Shown: positions 1-12,879, numbered from the stretch's first letter. The stretch is DNA of 64,000 bases from Poecilobothrus nobilitatus (GCA_947095535.1 OX352772.1:315590018-315654017); one strand, 5' to 3'. Notes: a model not told the origin generated them from the sequence alone. Program-made: numbers and translations.

Positions 1-1532
1 TTATCATTTTTTTTTTTTTTTTTTTTTTAATTAATAAAATATTATTGTTAATAAATGTAAATTTTTTTTTTTTTTTTTTGTTAATTTGATTTTTTCTTTA
101 ATATTCACTAATTTTTATTATCTACGTAAAAAAAATTTTTTTTTTTTTTTTTGAAATTAACGGATCAATTTAGCACTGTAAAATGTGACAATTTGTTAAG
201 TTCTGTGAAGCATCATGAATTTTTATTTTACTTTTTATATACCTATTAACTATTTATATAGTATATAAAGTTGCTATATAAATTATATATTTTTTTCTCT
301 TATTTTTTTTTTTTTTGTCTCTAAGAGAATCGCTATAGAAACGTGAAGCTTTTTTGTGGTTAACCAATGTTAAATAAAAAAAAAAAAAAAATTTTTTTTA
401 AACTTAACTTTTTAGCAATAAAAAGCACAAAAACAAAAAATTGTTATACTTTTGAGCGTTATAACTATTGCAGTTTCATTTATATAAATATTATTATTAT
501 AATTTATTATTAATTTTTTAACATAATCAATGTACTTACACATAATGTATATGGATACATTTATTTGAAAACATATACATATTATGTACATACATACATG
601 TATTTATTTTGAAAAATCCCCAACGAAATATAAAAAATTTACTTGTGAATTAATTCTGTTGATATCAGAAATGTGTCAAAATATCCCTTTATCTGAATTT
701 TCAAACAAAAAAAATAATTTGCATCTGACAATATATTTACAACACAGACTGTCAATTTTTATATCTATATACATATGTTTAAATGACATTTGGTGATTTA
801 TTTGAAATTCTTATTGTTATGAAGTGGGGAAGAGTAAAATTAAAGTAAAATACTAACGTTTTGACGATTTTGACAAGTATTTTAGATACTGCATGTGAAA
901 TTCTGATTGGAATAACAAATAAAACAATATATATGTAGTATGGCGACAATCTGGAACACTTAATAAAATATTAATGTTTTATAATTTTTGTTTTTTAAAA
1001 TTTTACTAAATAAGTATTTAATTTTCAACTTTTTTTAGAAATGATGACTCATTAATAGAAATCATACGGTAGGGTATCGGTGAATTTTGTATAACCAGAT
1101 CCCTTCTCCTCCCAAATTCTCCCGAATTAAAGTTCATTTTGTAAAAAGCATATATGTACTCTAATTTTAAAAAGGTCAAATTACACATTTGAAAGAGTCA
1201 TAAAGCTGAAATATGACCCTTTATAACCCTGCAGCCTAACCCTTACCCTAAAATATAGTTTAGAAAATGAAATATATAATATATAACTATGTAATAGGTT
1301 ATATTACATAATGCTTAAAATATTGTTCATTGTTTGCTTATTAATTATGATTGAAGAGAAAAGCTTAGCACTTCTTCCTAAATTGAATTCTCTAATGAGA
1401 AGAATAGTTTGGCTTTTCTCTTATATTTTACTTTTTACCTTCTTAAAAATTATTAATATGAATTAAAAATATGTTATTATACTTATAAATAGGTACTTAA
1501 AAAAAATTATAATACATAAAATGGGAGAGGAT
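1..1532. other. AT-rich non-coding stretch
   Basis: Dominated by long poly-T and poly-A runs and short A/T words. The only open frames are short, AT-driven and lack any recognisable motif. A less AT-rich patch around 1065-1260 does not match any other repeat in the window. No gene seen. Confidence 0.6.
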
Positions 1533-1806
1533 CACAATCCTGCACGACCAAAATCAACCTGCGACAAAATCTTGCTTTTTTTTTTATCTTGCATTACAAA
1601 ATCTATCTTTCTAAAATATTTCTAAAATATTGCCGCTTTTTCCAAAATATTTATATATAAGAATATGTGACATTCTGATTTACATAATGTAAAAATGTTG
1701 TCCTAATAGATTTTGGAAAAAAAGATTTTGTTTTGCAAAAAAAGATTTTCGAAAGCAAGAATTTGTATCCAAGATTTTGTCGCATTAGATTTTGACGTAA
1801 ACGATA
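1533..1806. repeat. Foldback-like element 1 (inverted arms of short degenerate repeats)
   Basis: Two inverted arms flank a short AT-rich middle. The core GCGACAAAATCTTG at 1561-1574 is mirrored by CAAGATTTTGTCGC at 1770-1783, and pairing extends outward (left from about 1549, right to about 1795) with a few mismatches. Each arm is itself built from degenerate units of about 15-17 bases around AAGATTTTG or its complement (for example near 1731, 1741, 1771 and 1786). Long inverted arms made of short tandem units are the hallmark of Drosophila Foldback elements. Similarity here is structural only; I cannot show sequence homology or a target duplication. Confidence 0.45.
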
Positions 1807-2163
1807 ATGTAGCCAACCCACATAAAATAATATACCTACATTTGGAATAAAAAATTTTTCTTTCCATAATCTGATAAAGTTGGTTAATGATATAAAAAAA
1901 GAAGTGGTTTTTTTTTTCGAATATCTCATTTTTTTTTTTGTAAAATAATATTCTAATAAATAATTTTAAAAACTTGACTTATTGTTAGCATCATTAATTC
2001 ATTATTTAACAAAAAAAAAAAAAAAAAAGTTAAGTGTCAGTATTACATAATTTACGAAAGTTAAAAGAATCATTTTATTTATTTTTTTTATGAGTACTAA
2101 TTTTATTTAGTGTAACTAATTAACAATTACTTTATTAAAGCTTTTACGCAACTAAAGTACTAA

Positions 2164-2194
<31 letters not shown>

Positions 2195-3651
2195 TTTTAA
2201 GTTAATTATATTTCATTAATTTTTGTTAACCCTTAACCTTAAATAAGAAGTTACTTAAGAAATGTCATTGTTAATAATAAAATAATTATGTCAAATTAGT
2301 AGGTACTATACAATATTATTATTATTATGTTTGTTCAGAGTTCAGTAAGAGAAATTAGAGAAAAAAAAAAATTAATTTGAAAACTAAAATATACAATATA
2401 ATAAAATATATATACAAAATACAAAAATATAGCCTGTATAGTGTAGAATGTATAGTATAGATTATAGAATATCATTACCATATACAAAAATTTATATATT
2501 ATGCATTTGGTAAGCAAACGCTTTCAATTTGCGTTGTTGTAATTTGAATCATATTATTGAAATTCTATAGGTAGGTATCATCTTTTACACAAATTTTAAA
2601 TCTTACATTAATGATCTTGCATTTTATTAATTTTGATTTATCAGATGTTTATTAATTTTTTTTTTTTCTTCTGCCTAATAACTGAGTTTTACCATTATAA
2701 AATAAAAACATAAAAAGTTAGTAGTAAGTTTTTTTTTATTCCTACGCCAAATAAATTTTTATTTTTACAAACTAATAAGTATACGGTGTTAATAAGAAAT
2801 AAAAAAAAAAAACATTGCATAAAAAGTGTTTAACCAACGTGTACAATTTTAATAATATATTAGTTATTTAACTATAGTGCAATTTTTAAAAACATAGAAG
2901 AAATCGATTTTGGTCACGGTATGCTAACTTAGAATAAAATGTGATGTCAATTCTTTTTTTTAATTCGGATCTCCAACACAGGAAAAAATGTCGCGATTGT
3001 CAATGTCAAAATTTTAAACATTTGTAAAGATGTTTATAATTTGCAGTTTATAATTTTTTAAAAGAAAAATTGACTGTAAAATATTATAATAAAAGAAATA
3101 GTAAAATATTTATAATAAGCATTTAAAAAAAAATATAAAAAAATTTATAAAACTAAAAAGTTAGTTTCATAAAGCTAATAAAAAAACCGATATTTATGAA
3201 AACAAATCAAACATTTATATAATTTCAATACCTAGAATTTAGAATTTTAGAATTTTAAAAATAATTTGTTGAAAATTTAAGGTACTTCTTTATATATCTA
3301 TTTTTCTCTATATCTATTTTCAAAAAAAACTCAGATTCCGAACACGAAACGCTGCATTACTCTTTGAGAGTTGTTCATCTATGTAACGTTATTATTTATT
3401 ATTAATATCTATGATTATAGTCAATCGATATTGACAATTGATGTCGAATAAGAAATAACTGGATGGCACAGTTTTGATTTCTATGAACAGTTAAGCTTTA
3501 AATGGTGAGCAACAGATACTGACAAACCGAATTTCTTCGTTTCACATTCCAATAAACAACGCAAATTGATTCCTTCATTGTCTACATTCATATAAGCATA
3601 AACCATTCTTATTCTCATTTTGGTTAATTCGGATTTAATTTGGAGAATTTG
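1807..3651. other. AT-rich non-coding stretch with a TA microsatellite
   Basis: Holds a (TA)n run at about 2169-2194 and many homopolymer tracts. Open frames here (for example minus strand 2335-2517) are low-complexity F/Y/I-rich translations of A/T sequence and are not credible genes. Confidence 0.55.
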
Positions 3652-3742
3652 AACATCAAAGAAGAAAATCTTACTGAGAGTAATTCTCCTTGAATAATTT
3701 TCTCGAATTGTCAAACATTATTGATATAATTTAAAAGCCCTC
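3652..3742 (-). repeat. Inverted duplicate segment, copy A
   Basis: Read on the minus strand this segment starts with GAGGGCTTTTA and continues into ACAATTCGAGAAAATTATTC. It matches plus-strand 4857-4942 closely over about 85-90 bases. It lies in the N-terminal part of a 77-codon minus-strand frame (3481-3714) beginning MTIRENYSRRIT. The second copy keeps the same frame without gaps for about 20 codons (TIRENYSRRIT...IFFF..VQ). I do not recognise the protein. It may be a fragment of a decayed gene or an unnamed repeat present twice in opposite orientation. Confidence 0.45.
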
Positions 3743-4856
3743 AATTATATTTTATTATATTTTTATATTACTTTTATTTACTTATTATATTTTTATATGT
3801 ATTTACTTTATATTTACTATATTATATTTTAATTTATATTTTAACCCCATATTATATTTTACGATAATTTGGTAGTCAGATTAAAAGCAGACATTGCCTA
3901 TATAAAAAAAAAAAACATTATAACCTACAGAAAAAATAAACTTCAGTCTTATCAATTTCATAAACAATACAACGGGTTTAGAATAAAAAATTTATCAAGA
4001 AAAATAATTTAAGTCACAATTCTAAATAATCGGGTTTTTCTCAATATAAAAAAAAAAAAAAAAAAAAAACACAAAAACAAAGAAACTTGAACAAGAGAAA
4101 AAAAAAATCTTGTTTTATCTTTTATCTCTTTCTTTCTTCATTATGCTTTTTGTTTTTCATTAATAACTATTTCTGGATTAATTATTTAATAATGATTATG
4201 CAAACAACTAAAAGTCTAAAACATAAAAATATTATCTTATGTTCATCTTTAAGTTTTTTGTTTTTGTCTTTTTCTCATATCTATTAAATTTTTTCATACA
4301 AAAAAAAGCTTATACATATGATGTAACATTAACATTAAATATAACATTAACAGAATTATATGTTAAGTGTATTAATAATGGAAGTTGTTAATTTATTAAT
4401 GAATAATTTTATTATTATTGTGTTCATTTTTTTGTTCTCTTTTTGTTTTTTGCGTATGAATCGGATTAGAATTATTTCAAGCATAAACAATTTATTAAAG
4501 TTTTTTTTTTTTTTTGTATTTTTTTTTTTAATATTCGTCTGTCTATTAATTAATTGAAAAAAAAAAAAAAAAATTCTTTCACAAAATATAATATTAGATA
4601 TAGAGTTGGTCACGCATTTTTGAGGGTATTTTTTATAATTAAAATTGTATAGGCATAGTTACAAAAATATTCTATATATAATTAAACTACCAATAGATGT
4701 TATTATTAAATTTTTTATATTTTAATAGTACCTATTATATAAAATATTAAAAGTATAATAATTATTAAATTTTCTGAGCAGATAAGTAGATTAGGTCTTT
4801 TGTATGTATGTTACCCCCAGATGTTCGGTTTGCTAATTAAATTGTTGTGACCTTTT

Positions 4857-4942
4857 GAGGGCTTTTACATTATATCAATGTCTGACAATTCGAGAAAATT
4901 ATTCAAGGAGAATTACTGTCACAGAGATTTTCTTCTTTCATG
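4857..4942 (+). repeat. Inverted duplicate segment, copy B
   Basis: Plus-strand partner of 3652-3742. In one frame it reads MSDNSRKLFKENY followed by about 15 further residues to a stop; in another it keeps TIRENYSRRIT like copy A. In the MSDNSRK frame copy A has stops, so it is not clear which frame, if either, was once coding. The two copies lie about 1.1 kb apart, pointing away from each other. Confidence 0.4.
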
Positions 4943-6526
4943 TACAAAGGTCAGACACTCACATAAAAAATGAATGATTAATTCTATTCCTTTTCATATT
5001 TGCAACAGCTACAGAAGCCATTTCAGAGAAGTTCTTCTGTCATGTCTATCGATGGGAATGTATTCTGTTTAAACTCCCACTACATTACAGCTATTTTGAC
5101 GATTAAAGGATAAAAATATGGTAGATCATTACAGATTCAATTTGGGGCGGTTTACTTAAAGAAAACGATGTATTGCATTATTACTAAAATCAATATTTCG
5201 AAATTTTTATGAAAGTCGTGAGAATTCCCTTACACTTGATAATTTGAAGTTTGTTTAAGGATTGAAGACACATAAAAGATTTTATGGCAGTGTAGTTATC
5301 GGCGAAAATAAAACTGGTATATTTTATAATATAAGAAACTAGTATATAAAACTAGTATATAAAAGTATATAAAAGATAAGAAAAAAATATAAAGAAATTA
5401 TATGGAAGACTAGAATATAAAGATAATATTTTGTTTCAACAAATTTACTGCTACACTTATGGCAACTATGTAATTGAGCTTAAATATCGATGCTTTATTG
5501 CTTTGATATCAAAATCATTACAATTAATCAACTATAAAGTTTTAAGCGCTTGGAAATTGTAATTTTACAAATTATTTTCTATTCAATTTATATATTTATA
5601 TTTAGTAACTGTATATTTTATTCCAAAAAAAAAAATTAAATACTTTTACTTAAAAGTAGATATTCGAAGAGCGTTCAATTTTAAATTAAAATTTTTTAAC
5701 ATTACATTGTAGTCTGTTAAGCATGTTTATTCTTATTTTGCTTGAACTAGTTGCTGAGATGAAAGTGATTGCATTTATTTTTTAATTCAATTTTCTAAGG
5801 CAAATGGAACATGGAACAGTCAAATTTGATAAATATAGAAATTATTTCATTCTTCAACACTAATGAATTCTTCAGTAGGAATGCATGAACAACTCAAAAA
5901 TTAACAACCATAATCATATAATTTTACAACATGTGCTCTTACATAAACGTTACTGCTGAATAAAACTATGAATTTATACTTATTTTATTACCTAATGCTT
6001 AATTCCCGCCTTTGATTAATAATATAATTTTAAAATGCATTAAGAACATTTGAAGTATTTTTAAAAGAGAACACTAATTAATAGTATATGTATGTATGTA
6101 TATACAAAATTTTAGAATTGCAAAATATTAAAATTCTCAAAACATTTTAATTGTAATTTTATAGTAATAAACATTTTCTAATAAATTTTAAAATTTATAT
6201 TTAACTTAGGAAGTGATTTGATCTCTAAAATATAAAATAAACGTGACATATACTATAAGGAAAACGAGATTTAAAACGTTTTTTTTTCTTTTTTTTTTGT
6301 TATTATAGGCGTATCTAATTAATAAGTTTTTCCGGTAAAAGCAATAATTAAAGTTCATATCTAAAAATATAATTATATATCATAAATAAATAAAATGTCA
6401 TTGAAAATTTGTTTAAAAATAAAAATTTTTCTTAATTGGTGCAATTATATGGTAAACAATTTAAAGCTAGCATAGATAAAAAGTTTATTGGCTGCTTATA
6501 CTTTAAATAAATTATTTCAATTTTGT
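4943..6526. other. AT-rich non-coding stretch
   Basis: No open frame with recognisable content and no strong match to the other repeats in the window. Short runs such as TATATAAAAG near 5340-5380 are local simple repeats. Confidence 0.5.
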
Positions 6527-6659
6527 TTTTTACCGACCGCATACAATTATGTATAAGGTAGGTATTGTTATCAAACTAAAAATGTGTACCCGTGTTTTTG
6601 CCAAATATGCACTACTCCGGTATGTAGAAGGTTGTAAACAAATGTTTAGCGTGATGGAT

Positions 6660-6728
6660 TGTATGTGTGCGTGTGCGTGTTTGTATGTGTGCGTGTGCGT
6701 GTTTGTATGTGTGGGTGTGTGGGTATGT
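6660..6728 (+). repeat. GT-rich minisatellite
   Basis: Two copies of a roughly 22-bp unit containing GTGTGCGTGTGCGTGTTTGT followed by a degenerate third. It corresponds to the CACACA-rich core of the HINE-3 copies at about 13905-13945 and 20220-20265 and is therefore part of that element. Confidence 0.7.
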
Positions 6729-6981
6729 GGACACGTGTACAGCATAAATGACTGAGCGGAATTTTTTCAAATTTCATATTTAAGGTTTTGATGCAAATAT
6801 CTTGGATTGATAAGCTTTTGTATCTAATCGGATAACCTGAAGTAGTAGCTTACTTGTGTCATTTTTAAGTTTTTTACGAATATTTCATAACAGGAAAATT
6901 ATTAAAAAATAGTTGTTACACAAGTGAATAGGAATAACTTTTCCATAGAACATTTTTTGATCCCACTAACTTTAAGGTTTT

Positions 6982-7787
6982 TTTATACCCTACACCTAAA
7001 GTATTAACTTTGGTATGGAGTTTGTAACCACCAAAAGGAAGCGAGTTAGATATGGACATGTATATATATTCTGAATCAGGATCACCTCCTGAGCCGATTT
7101 AACAATGTCCGTCCGTCCGTTCGCACGATAACTCACAAACTAGTAAAACTATCACTTTGAGAGGATTTGGTCGATTGGTTCGAATACTCTAAAATTAAAG
7201 TAAAACTCTAAAATTTGAGAGGATTTGGTCGATTGGTTCGAATTTTGAAAGCTTCCGAACAAGCCGCAGAGAAAACGAGTATATCTCCATATAACCAACA
7301 AAGATAGAACCTTTATTTTTAGTACAATGGTGTTCTGTTATGTTTCCTTTTCTGTAACTGACATTTGAGATAATTTAAATCATGGGTTCGTGTTTTGGAA
7401 CGAACATAAGAGCAAACGAGCATATCTCCCAAACCATCAAAAGTAGAATCTTTAAATTTAGTATAATGATGTTGTGGCATGTTTTCTTTATGTCCCTGAG
7501 ATCGATTTGATGAATTGGAGTGGCAATTCGGGTACCTGACACACGCCTCCTAAGGGCTATCAAGTATATCTTCAAAATTAATAAAGATAGAAAAACTTGA
7601 AATTTTGTACAAGGGAGTTAAAGGATGCCTCTTTTACATTCCTGAAATTCGAATTGAATAAGGAATAAAAGCGAAGAAGTTCAAGCAGCTGCCAAAAAAC
7701 TTATGGATTTTTAATTTAATTGTAATTATTCAGGAGTACAGTATTAATAAGTCGGTTGCATCGACTTGCTGTTACATTTAACTTGTT
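6982..7787 (-). mobile_element. HINE-1 copy (DINE-1-like), inserted in HINE-3
   Basis: Minus-strand copy bounded by TATACCCTACACC at about 6985 and by the complement of AACAAGTAAATGTAACAG at about 7770-7787. It holds the conserved block CTGAATCAGGATCACCTCC at about 7072 and GTCCGTCCGTCCGTTCG at about 7109. The core has degraded 147-bp-type units (for example AACCAACAAAGATAGAACC near 7290 and its relatives at about 7435 and 7580). It lies cleanly inside HINE-3. Confidence 0.75.
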
Positions 7788-7843
7788 AATTTTTTTCTAA
7801 GTCGACTTGCTGTTACATTTAACTTGTTAATTTTTTTCTAAGT
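7762..7843. repeat. 41-bp tandem duplication across the HINE-1/HINE-3 junction
   Basis: The 41-base unit starting CGACTTGCTGTTACATTT at 7762 is repeated without change from 7803. The first part is the HINE-1 terminus and the last part (TTAATTTTTTTCTAAGT) is flanking HINE-3 sequence, so the duplication spans the insertion point and arose after, or during, the insertion. Confidence 0.85.
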
Positions 7844-8448
7844 CCTAATTTCATACATACATACATATTATTATAATACACCATATGAATTTATATGAAC
7901 AAATTTTTTTTGCTTTTTTTTTATATCTCTAAAAATTTATATACATATGTATTTATGTCTATGCATATTATTCTTTTGTTGATGAGGCAAAATTTAAACG
8001 GTAAAATTTTTGTTAGAAGATTCAATATCGAATCGAATTTAAATTATTTTATTTTAAATTTTATTTAATTTTATAAATTTATTTTATTTTTTGAACATTT
8101 TTTTTGGAAATAAGGTAGAATTATTAATTCGACTTTATTTCTATGGTTTTTGGTAATAAATTCGATTCGACTTTATTTCACCCCTCCTTTTTTACTTCTA
8201 ATATTTTTGAATGAAAAAAAAAATCATGTACATTTCATACAATGTATGTATATAATGTATGAATGAATGTACATATATTTTTACGATTTCATTGAATTAT
8301 TATTGTTATTGAATAAAAAAAAATTATGTTAAATTATTTAGAAGTTATTTTGCTTTGATATAAATTATTATGTAAAAACATCTATGGATTTTGACTTTAT
8401 ACTTTTCGTATGATAGCGGTCGGTCCTGTGGTGGAGATAGCTGATTTT

Positions 8449-10020
8449 TGTTTTGTTTTATTTATTTTTTTGTTAAAATTAATGAGTAGAAAACTTATAT
8501 TTTCCTAAAATTTTAATTTTACTTTTCTCTTTGACCATCTGTTAGCCACACCCGAAACTCCTAGCTTAAAATTACGTAAAAATTCCCAGATTCAAATTAT
8601 ATTAACTTGACTTCTATCGAGTATTTTTTTGAATTTGAAACAACGGGTAATTTTAAACTTAATACGGTAAAAACAGTCAAGAAAACTTAATAAAAATAGA
8701 TACATACATATTATGTTTTTAGCAATTTCCTATTGAAATTTACCGTTTTGTTTAAAATTTTTAAATGCAAAACTATTACACTATTAAAATATTTTAGGGC
8801 ATAACAATATTGAATTTTGCCCGTGCGTGAGTTTTTTGATATTTACACACCTACAAATTTAGTTTTGTGGAATTTTTTAAATATAAAAAAATTGAATATT
8901 TTATAATTATATTTTTGGAAGTTGTACAGGTAAAATATTCAGTTTGTACCTACTGAGGAGTGCAACAGACTGAACAAAGGACGAAACAACTTCTTTTTAT
9001 TTATATTTTAATAAACAGAGTTTCATTAATATTGGGTTTGAATAAAAAGTTATAATCATCCTTTGATTGTTATATTTAACAAAATAAATTCTATTCTAAA
9101 GAAAACTATAATTTTAGAACAGATAATTTTTAAAATGAATTAGTGCTTAGTTTTGAATCAACTCCTTTTTTAACATGTCTAAAAACTTATAAATCACATT
9201 AATTTTTTGGAAATGTGTAAGTACCTACTTTTTATAATTATCATCTTCATATTTTATGTTCTAAAATGTACTTAAAATAAATATTTAGATTTTTTGTATG
9301 TTTGGTTAATCCCAAAAAAAAATTCCATCCTATCCAATACCACACTAAAAGACATTTAAATATTTCCGTGACAAAAAATCATTTTTTAGATACTTACGAG
9401 TCAGAATAAAAAGTCGAGAATAAAGAAGCCAAAAATAAAACAAAAGTGAATGTACCAATGAGCTAAAAATAAATCGAAATACTAAATTAATTTTGCAAAG
9501 GTATCTTAAAAGGTATACAATTTTAATAGAATAAAGAAGAAGATCGTTTTGATATGATTAAATTAAAAAAATTAATGGATATTTTATTCATTATCACATT
9601 ATCAATCTTTATGATATTATTTTTAGTATTTACATTATATTGTTGCTTTAGATGAGTCTTTTCTACTTAAAGATGAGTCCTTTCTACTTCGATTTTAAAA
9701 TATCTCTAAAACTATTGATCCCTAAAATATTCCTAGAACTATGCGAAACCCAATTCTTCTTTTCATTAAAATATCCTTCCTAGTGAGCTTAGCATAATTG
9801 ACAACTACAATAGAATTGAATAAAATGGTAATATTATTTCCAATATTCTCAAAAAAATAGTAATTACCACTTGGTTAACAATACTAAGTAATAGAAATAA
9901 AATACTGTAATTTATATACTTAAGTACTACTCGTATAATTAAAAGTAACTTACTAAAAAATATTATTTGCAAAGTACTTAACTAACTAATAAAATTTATT
10001 CTAAAAAATAGTTTATGTTT
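8449..10020. other. AT-rich non-coding stretch
   Basis: No recognisable gene or clear repeat. A short direct repeat with CTTTTCTACTTAAAGATGAG and TCCTTTCTACTT occurs near 9655-9690. Confidence 0.45.
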
Positions 10021-10838
10021 AAAAATACAAGGCGGAATATAAACCAACTGTTTTTAAAATCGCACATTTCCAAAAGATAATACAACCTGTTTAGAATTAT
10101 GACTTGCACCAAAATTTCATATAAGAAAGAATGTGAAAATAAGACTTTTTTGCAATTTTGAGGAGGTGTAAGTGCTATAAGGGGCTATAACTAAGGAAAA
10201 TCGTTAATACACGTAAACATATATTACTGAAGCTTTAATTTTTATATCTTGCTGAAGAAAAATTTGTACAGGTACCTAAGTTGCAGGTGTCTAAAAATAT
10301 CAAATTTTGAGCTCTAAAAGCTCTTAAAGAAGGAGTGATACAAAAACGTTTTCTGAGAAAACTTATACTAACTCCAAAAGTTCTTTCTTACCTCAAAATT
10401 TCAAGTCCCTATCTAAAAGTGTGCCGGAGTTATGAAGGTAGAAAAATCATGCAAAATTTGATTTTCACATAACGGTACATTTAAATACTAAATTTAAAAA
10501 AATTATATAATTTTGATATTGACTTAGAAAGGTAAGGAAAATTTCTGTGGAATGGCGTTTTTAGATTGAAAAAATATTAAGCAGAATATGAGGTATACCC
10601 ATTTAAAAATAGGGCTTTTTTTAAAGTTTAAGAGGCTGTAGCACCGTAATAAATGGAGCTACATGAAAGAGTTGTTCTACAATATTAATTTTTTTAAAAG
10701 ACTTACCCATGGTTTAAATTTTTTTTCTCTATCTTTCACGGTGTAGAAGTTTTGTAAACAGACGAACAGTCGGACGAACGGACAGAGTGAAACTAATAGG
10801 CACATTTTTTCAAAACTTTTTTGGAAATGTGCTAAAAA
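10021..10838 (-). mobile_element. HINE-2 copy, near full length
   Basis: About 818 bp with 14-base perfect subterminal inverted repeats: GCACATTTCCAAAA at 10062-10075 and its complement TTTTGGAAATGTGC at 10819-10832. The left terminus contains ACAAGGCGGAATATAAACC, equivalent to ACAAGGTAGAATGTAAACC in the copy at 48543. A CGGACGAACGGACAG block lies near 10771. The interior carries one module with ACTCCGGCAC-like and GTAGC(A)CCGTAA-like words seen in all HINE-2 copies. No open frame. Confidence 0.75.
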
Positions 10839-11382
10839 GTATTTAATTTAATAATGAAAATTTGTCAAAATAAATAATAGAGTAATCAATTTAAATATGT
10901 ATATTAAATATAATTTCAATTATGTAGTTGAAGGGTAGTTAATTAATTAACCATTAAAAAAAAAAAGTTTTGTTTTGCAAAATGCTATTTCAATTTTATT
11001 GTAGATTTTAATTATTTTTTTGGGGAGTTACCAAGTATAAATTAATGTTATAAAAAATATATATTTTCAATAATAATTAAATAATTAAATATTATTATAT
11101 TTAAAGTTAATTGTTGTTTAATTTTTCTACGTTACAATAAACTTTTTGACACATTTTTTTATGCTTTTTGTTTATCAAAAACAGTTGGAAGATTATTTTA
11201 CACCTAAATATACATATATCTTTATTTTTAATTACTTTGAATTTTAAAAAATCCAAAATTGATTCAAGTTATTATTTAAAATAAAATTTAAACTTTAATA
11301 TACAAATTATATCAATAAATTCCTACTACAATAAAATTACAAATTTATTTCCTTGTTTGTTAAATTTTGTAATATAAATAAA
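10839..11382. other. AT-rich non-coding stretch
   Basis: Spacer between HINE-2 and HINE-1 copies. Nothing recognisable. Confidence 0.5.
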
Positions 11383-12210
11383 AAACAAGTAAATGTAACA
11401 GTAAGTCGATGCAACCGACTTATTAATACCCTACACCTGAATAATTCGAATTAAATTAAAAATCCATAAGTTTTTTGGTAGCTGTTTGAACTTCTTCCCT
11501 TTTCTGTCTGATTCAACTCGAATTTCAGGAACGTAAAAGAGGCATTCTCTTGGGATATTCTTGACACCCTTGTAAAAAAATTTCAAGTTTCTATCTTTAT
11601 TAATTTCGAAGACATGCTTGTTAGTCCTTGGTAGGCGTGTGTCAGGTAGCCGAATTGCCACTCCAATTCATCAAATCCATCTCAGGGACATAAAGAAAAC
11701 ATGCCAGAACACCGTTGTACTAAATTTAAAGGTTCTACTTTTGTTGGTTTTGGAGATAATTTCATTTGCTCTGGGGCTCGTTCCGAAGCTTCCAAAATCC
11801 AAACCCAAGGACCAAATACTCTAAATAAATTTCAGAGACATAAATCAAACGGGAAGGAACATCATTGTAAAAAATTTAAATGTTCTATCTTTGTTGGTTT
11901 TGGAAATAATCTCGTTTGCTCCGGAATCAATCGGTAGCTTCCAGAATCCGAACCCATGAAGCGCTTTTGTCCAGATTTGAACTTAGCCTTCCTTTTGTAA
12001 TTAATAACCTACTATATAAATTTCATCAAGATATCTTTACTAGTTTTTGAGTTATCGTGCGAACGAACGGACATCGTTGAATCGACTCAGGAGGTGATCC
12101 TGATTCAGAATATGTGAATACATATCCATATCTAACTCGCTTCCTTTTGGTGGTTACAAACTCCATACCAATGTTTTTATATCCTATACTTTAGGTGTAG
12201 GGTATAAAAA
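11383..12210 (+). mobile_element. HINE-1 copy, complete
   Basis: Reference copy of the family, about 828 bp. It begins AAACAAGTAAATGTAACAG, then a small hairpin (AAGTCG...CGACTT at about 11404-11422), then the subterminal repeat ATACCCTACACCT at 11426-11438. This is inverted as AGGTGTAGGGTAT at 12193-12205. The core has about three units of the 147-bp type around 11607, 11752 and 11900. The downstream block has CGAACGAACGGACATCG, GATCCTGATTCAGAATATG and a GGTGGTTACAAACTCC word near the 3' end. The CAGGATCAC...GTCCGTCC order resembles Drosophila DINE-1. Short open frames inside are by-products of the repeat. Confidence 0.8.
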
Positions 12211-12346
12211 ATCTACAAAATAAAAGAAAAAAATCCAAAAAACATATAGAAACAAAGCAAACGTAGAATAATTGTTTTTTTTTTTTTTTGTTATTCAAAA
12301 CAGTTTAAACAAAAAACTGAAAATAAAGTTTAGTTACGTATAATAT

Positions 12347-12845
12347 AAAACAAGTAAATGTAACAGTAAGTCGATGTAAGCGACTTATTTATACCCTACA
12401 CCTAAAAAATTCAGATTAAATTAAAAATCCATAAGTTATTTTAGTTAGGTATTTAATATACGCTAAAAAAATAAATGCTTTTACAACCTTTGTACAAAAT
12501 TTAAGGTTTCTATCTTTATTAAATTCGAAGATATGCTTGTTAGGTCTTGGAAAGTGTGTGAAGGCACCCGGACCACCTTCCCAATTCATCCCAAATTTTA
12601 GAGACATTATCAGAACAGGATAGAATACTCTTATATCAAATTTCAAGTTTTTATATTTATTAATTTCGAAGATTTGCTTGTTCGGTCTTGGGAGTTGTGT
12701 GAGAGATACCCGAACATCTGAAATTCTGATTCATCTGAAATTTTAGGCAAATCAGAGATTGAGGAAACAACACCCTCGTATCAAATTCGCAGTTTCTATT
12801 TTTATTAATTTCGAAGATATGCTTGTTCGGTTTTGGGAGTTGTAT
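12347..12845 (+). mobile_element. HINE-1 copy, 3' truncated
   Basis: Starts AAAACAAGTAAATGTAACAG and has the ATACCCTACACCT repeat near 12391. In the terminal hairpin the loop differs (GATGTAAG) but the AAGTCG/CGACTT stem is kept. Three core units follow, with TTCGAAGATATGCTTGTT-like words near 12525, 12666 and 12813. It stops at about 12845 without the conserved 3' block. Confidence 0.7.
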
Positions 12846-12879
12846 GCATATATAAGGAAATATATAAAAAATAAAAAGA

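Larger units (their letters stand above)
6527..8448 (-). mobile_element. HINE-3 copy, interrupted by HINE-1
   Basis: Minus-strand copy of a DINE-1/HINE-like family seen also at 13126-14076 and 19482-20396. One end carries ACCGACCGC at 6532-6540, and the other carries the inverted match GCGGTCGGT within 8410-8430, followed by TCCTGTGGTGGAGATAGCTG. The CA/GT-rich core is at 6660-6730. The element is split: sequence from 6527 to about 6981 resumes at about 7844, and the interruption is a full HINE-1 copy. An additional diverged segment with repeated ATTCGACTTTATTT lies at about 8030-8180. Non-autonomous; no coding capacity. Confidence 0.7.

Noticed and set aside
1220..1260. CCTAACCCTTACCCTAAAA, telomere-like words
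   Set aside because: Not a regular repeat, only about two degenerate words; chance in A/T/C-poor DNA.
4087..4613. Overlapping F/L/I-rich frames on both strands
   Set aside because: Generated by poly-A/T runs; no start context, no motif, no codon structure.
6530..6755. Open frames rich in His/Thr/Pro or Cys/Val
   Set aside because: Translations of the GT/CA minisatellite of HINE-3; the same happens at 13860-14072 and 20168-20350.
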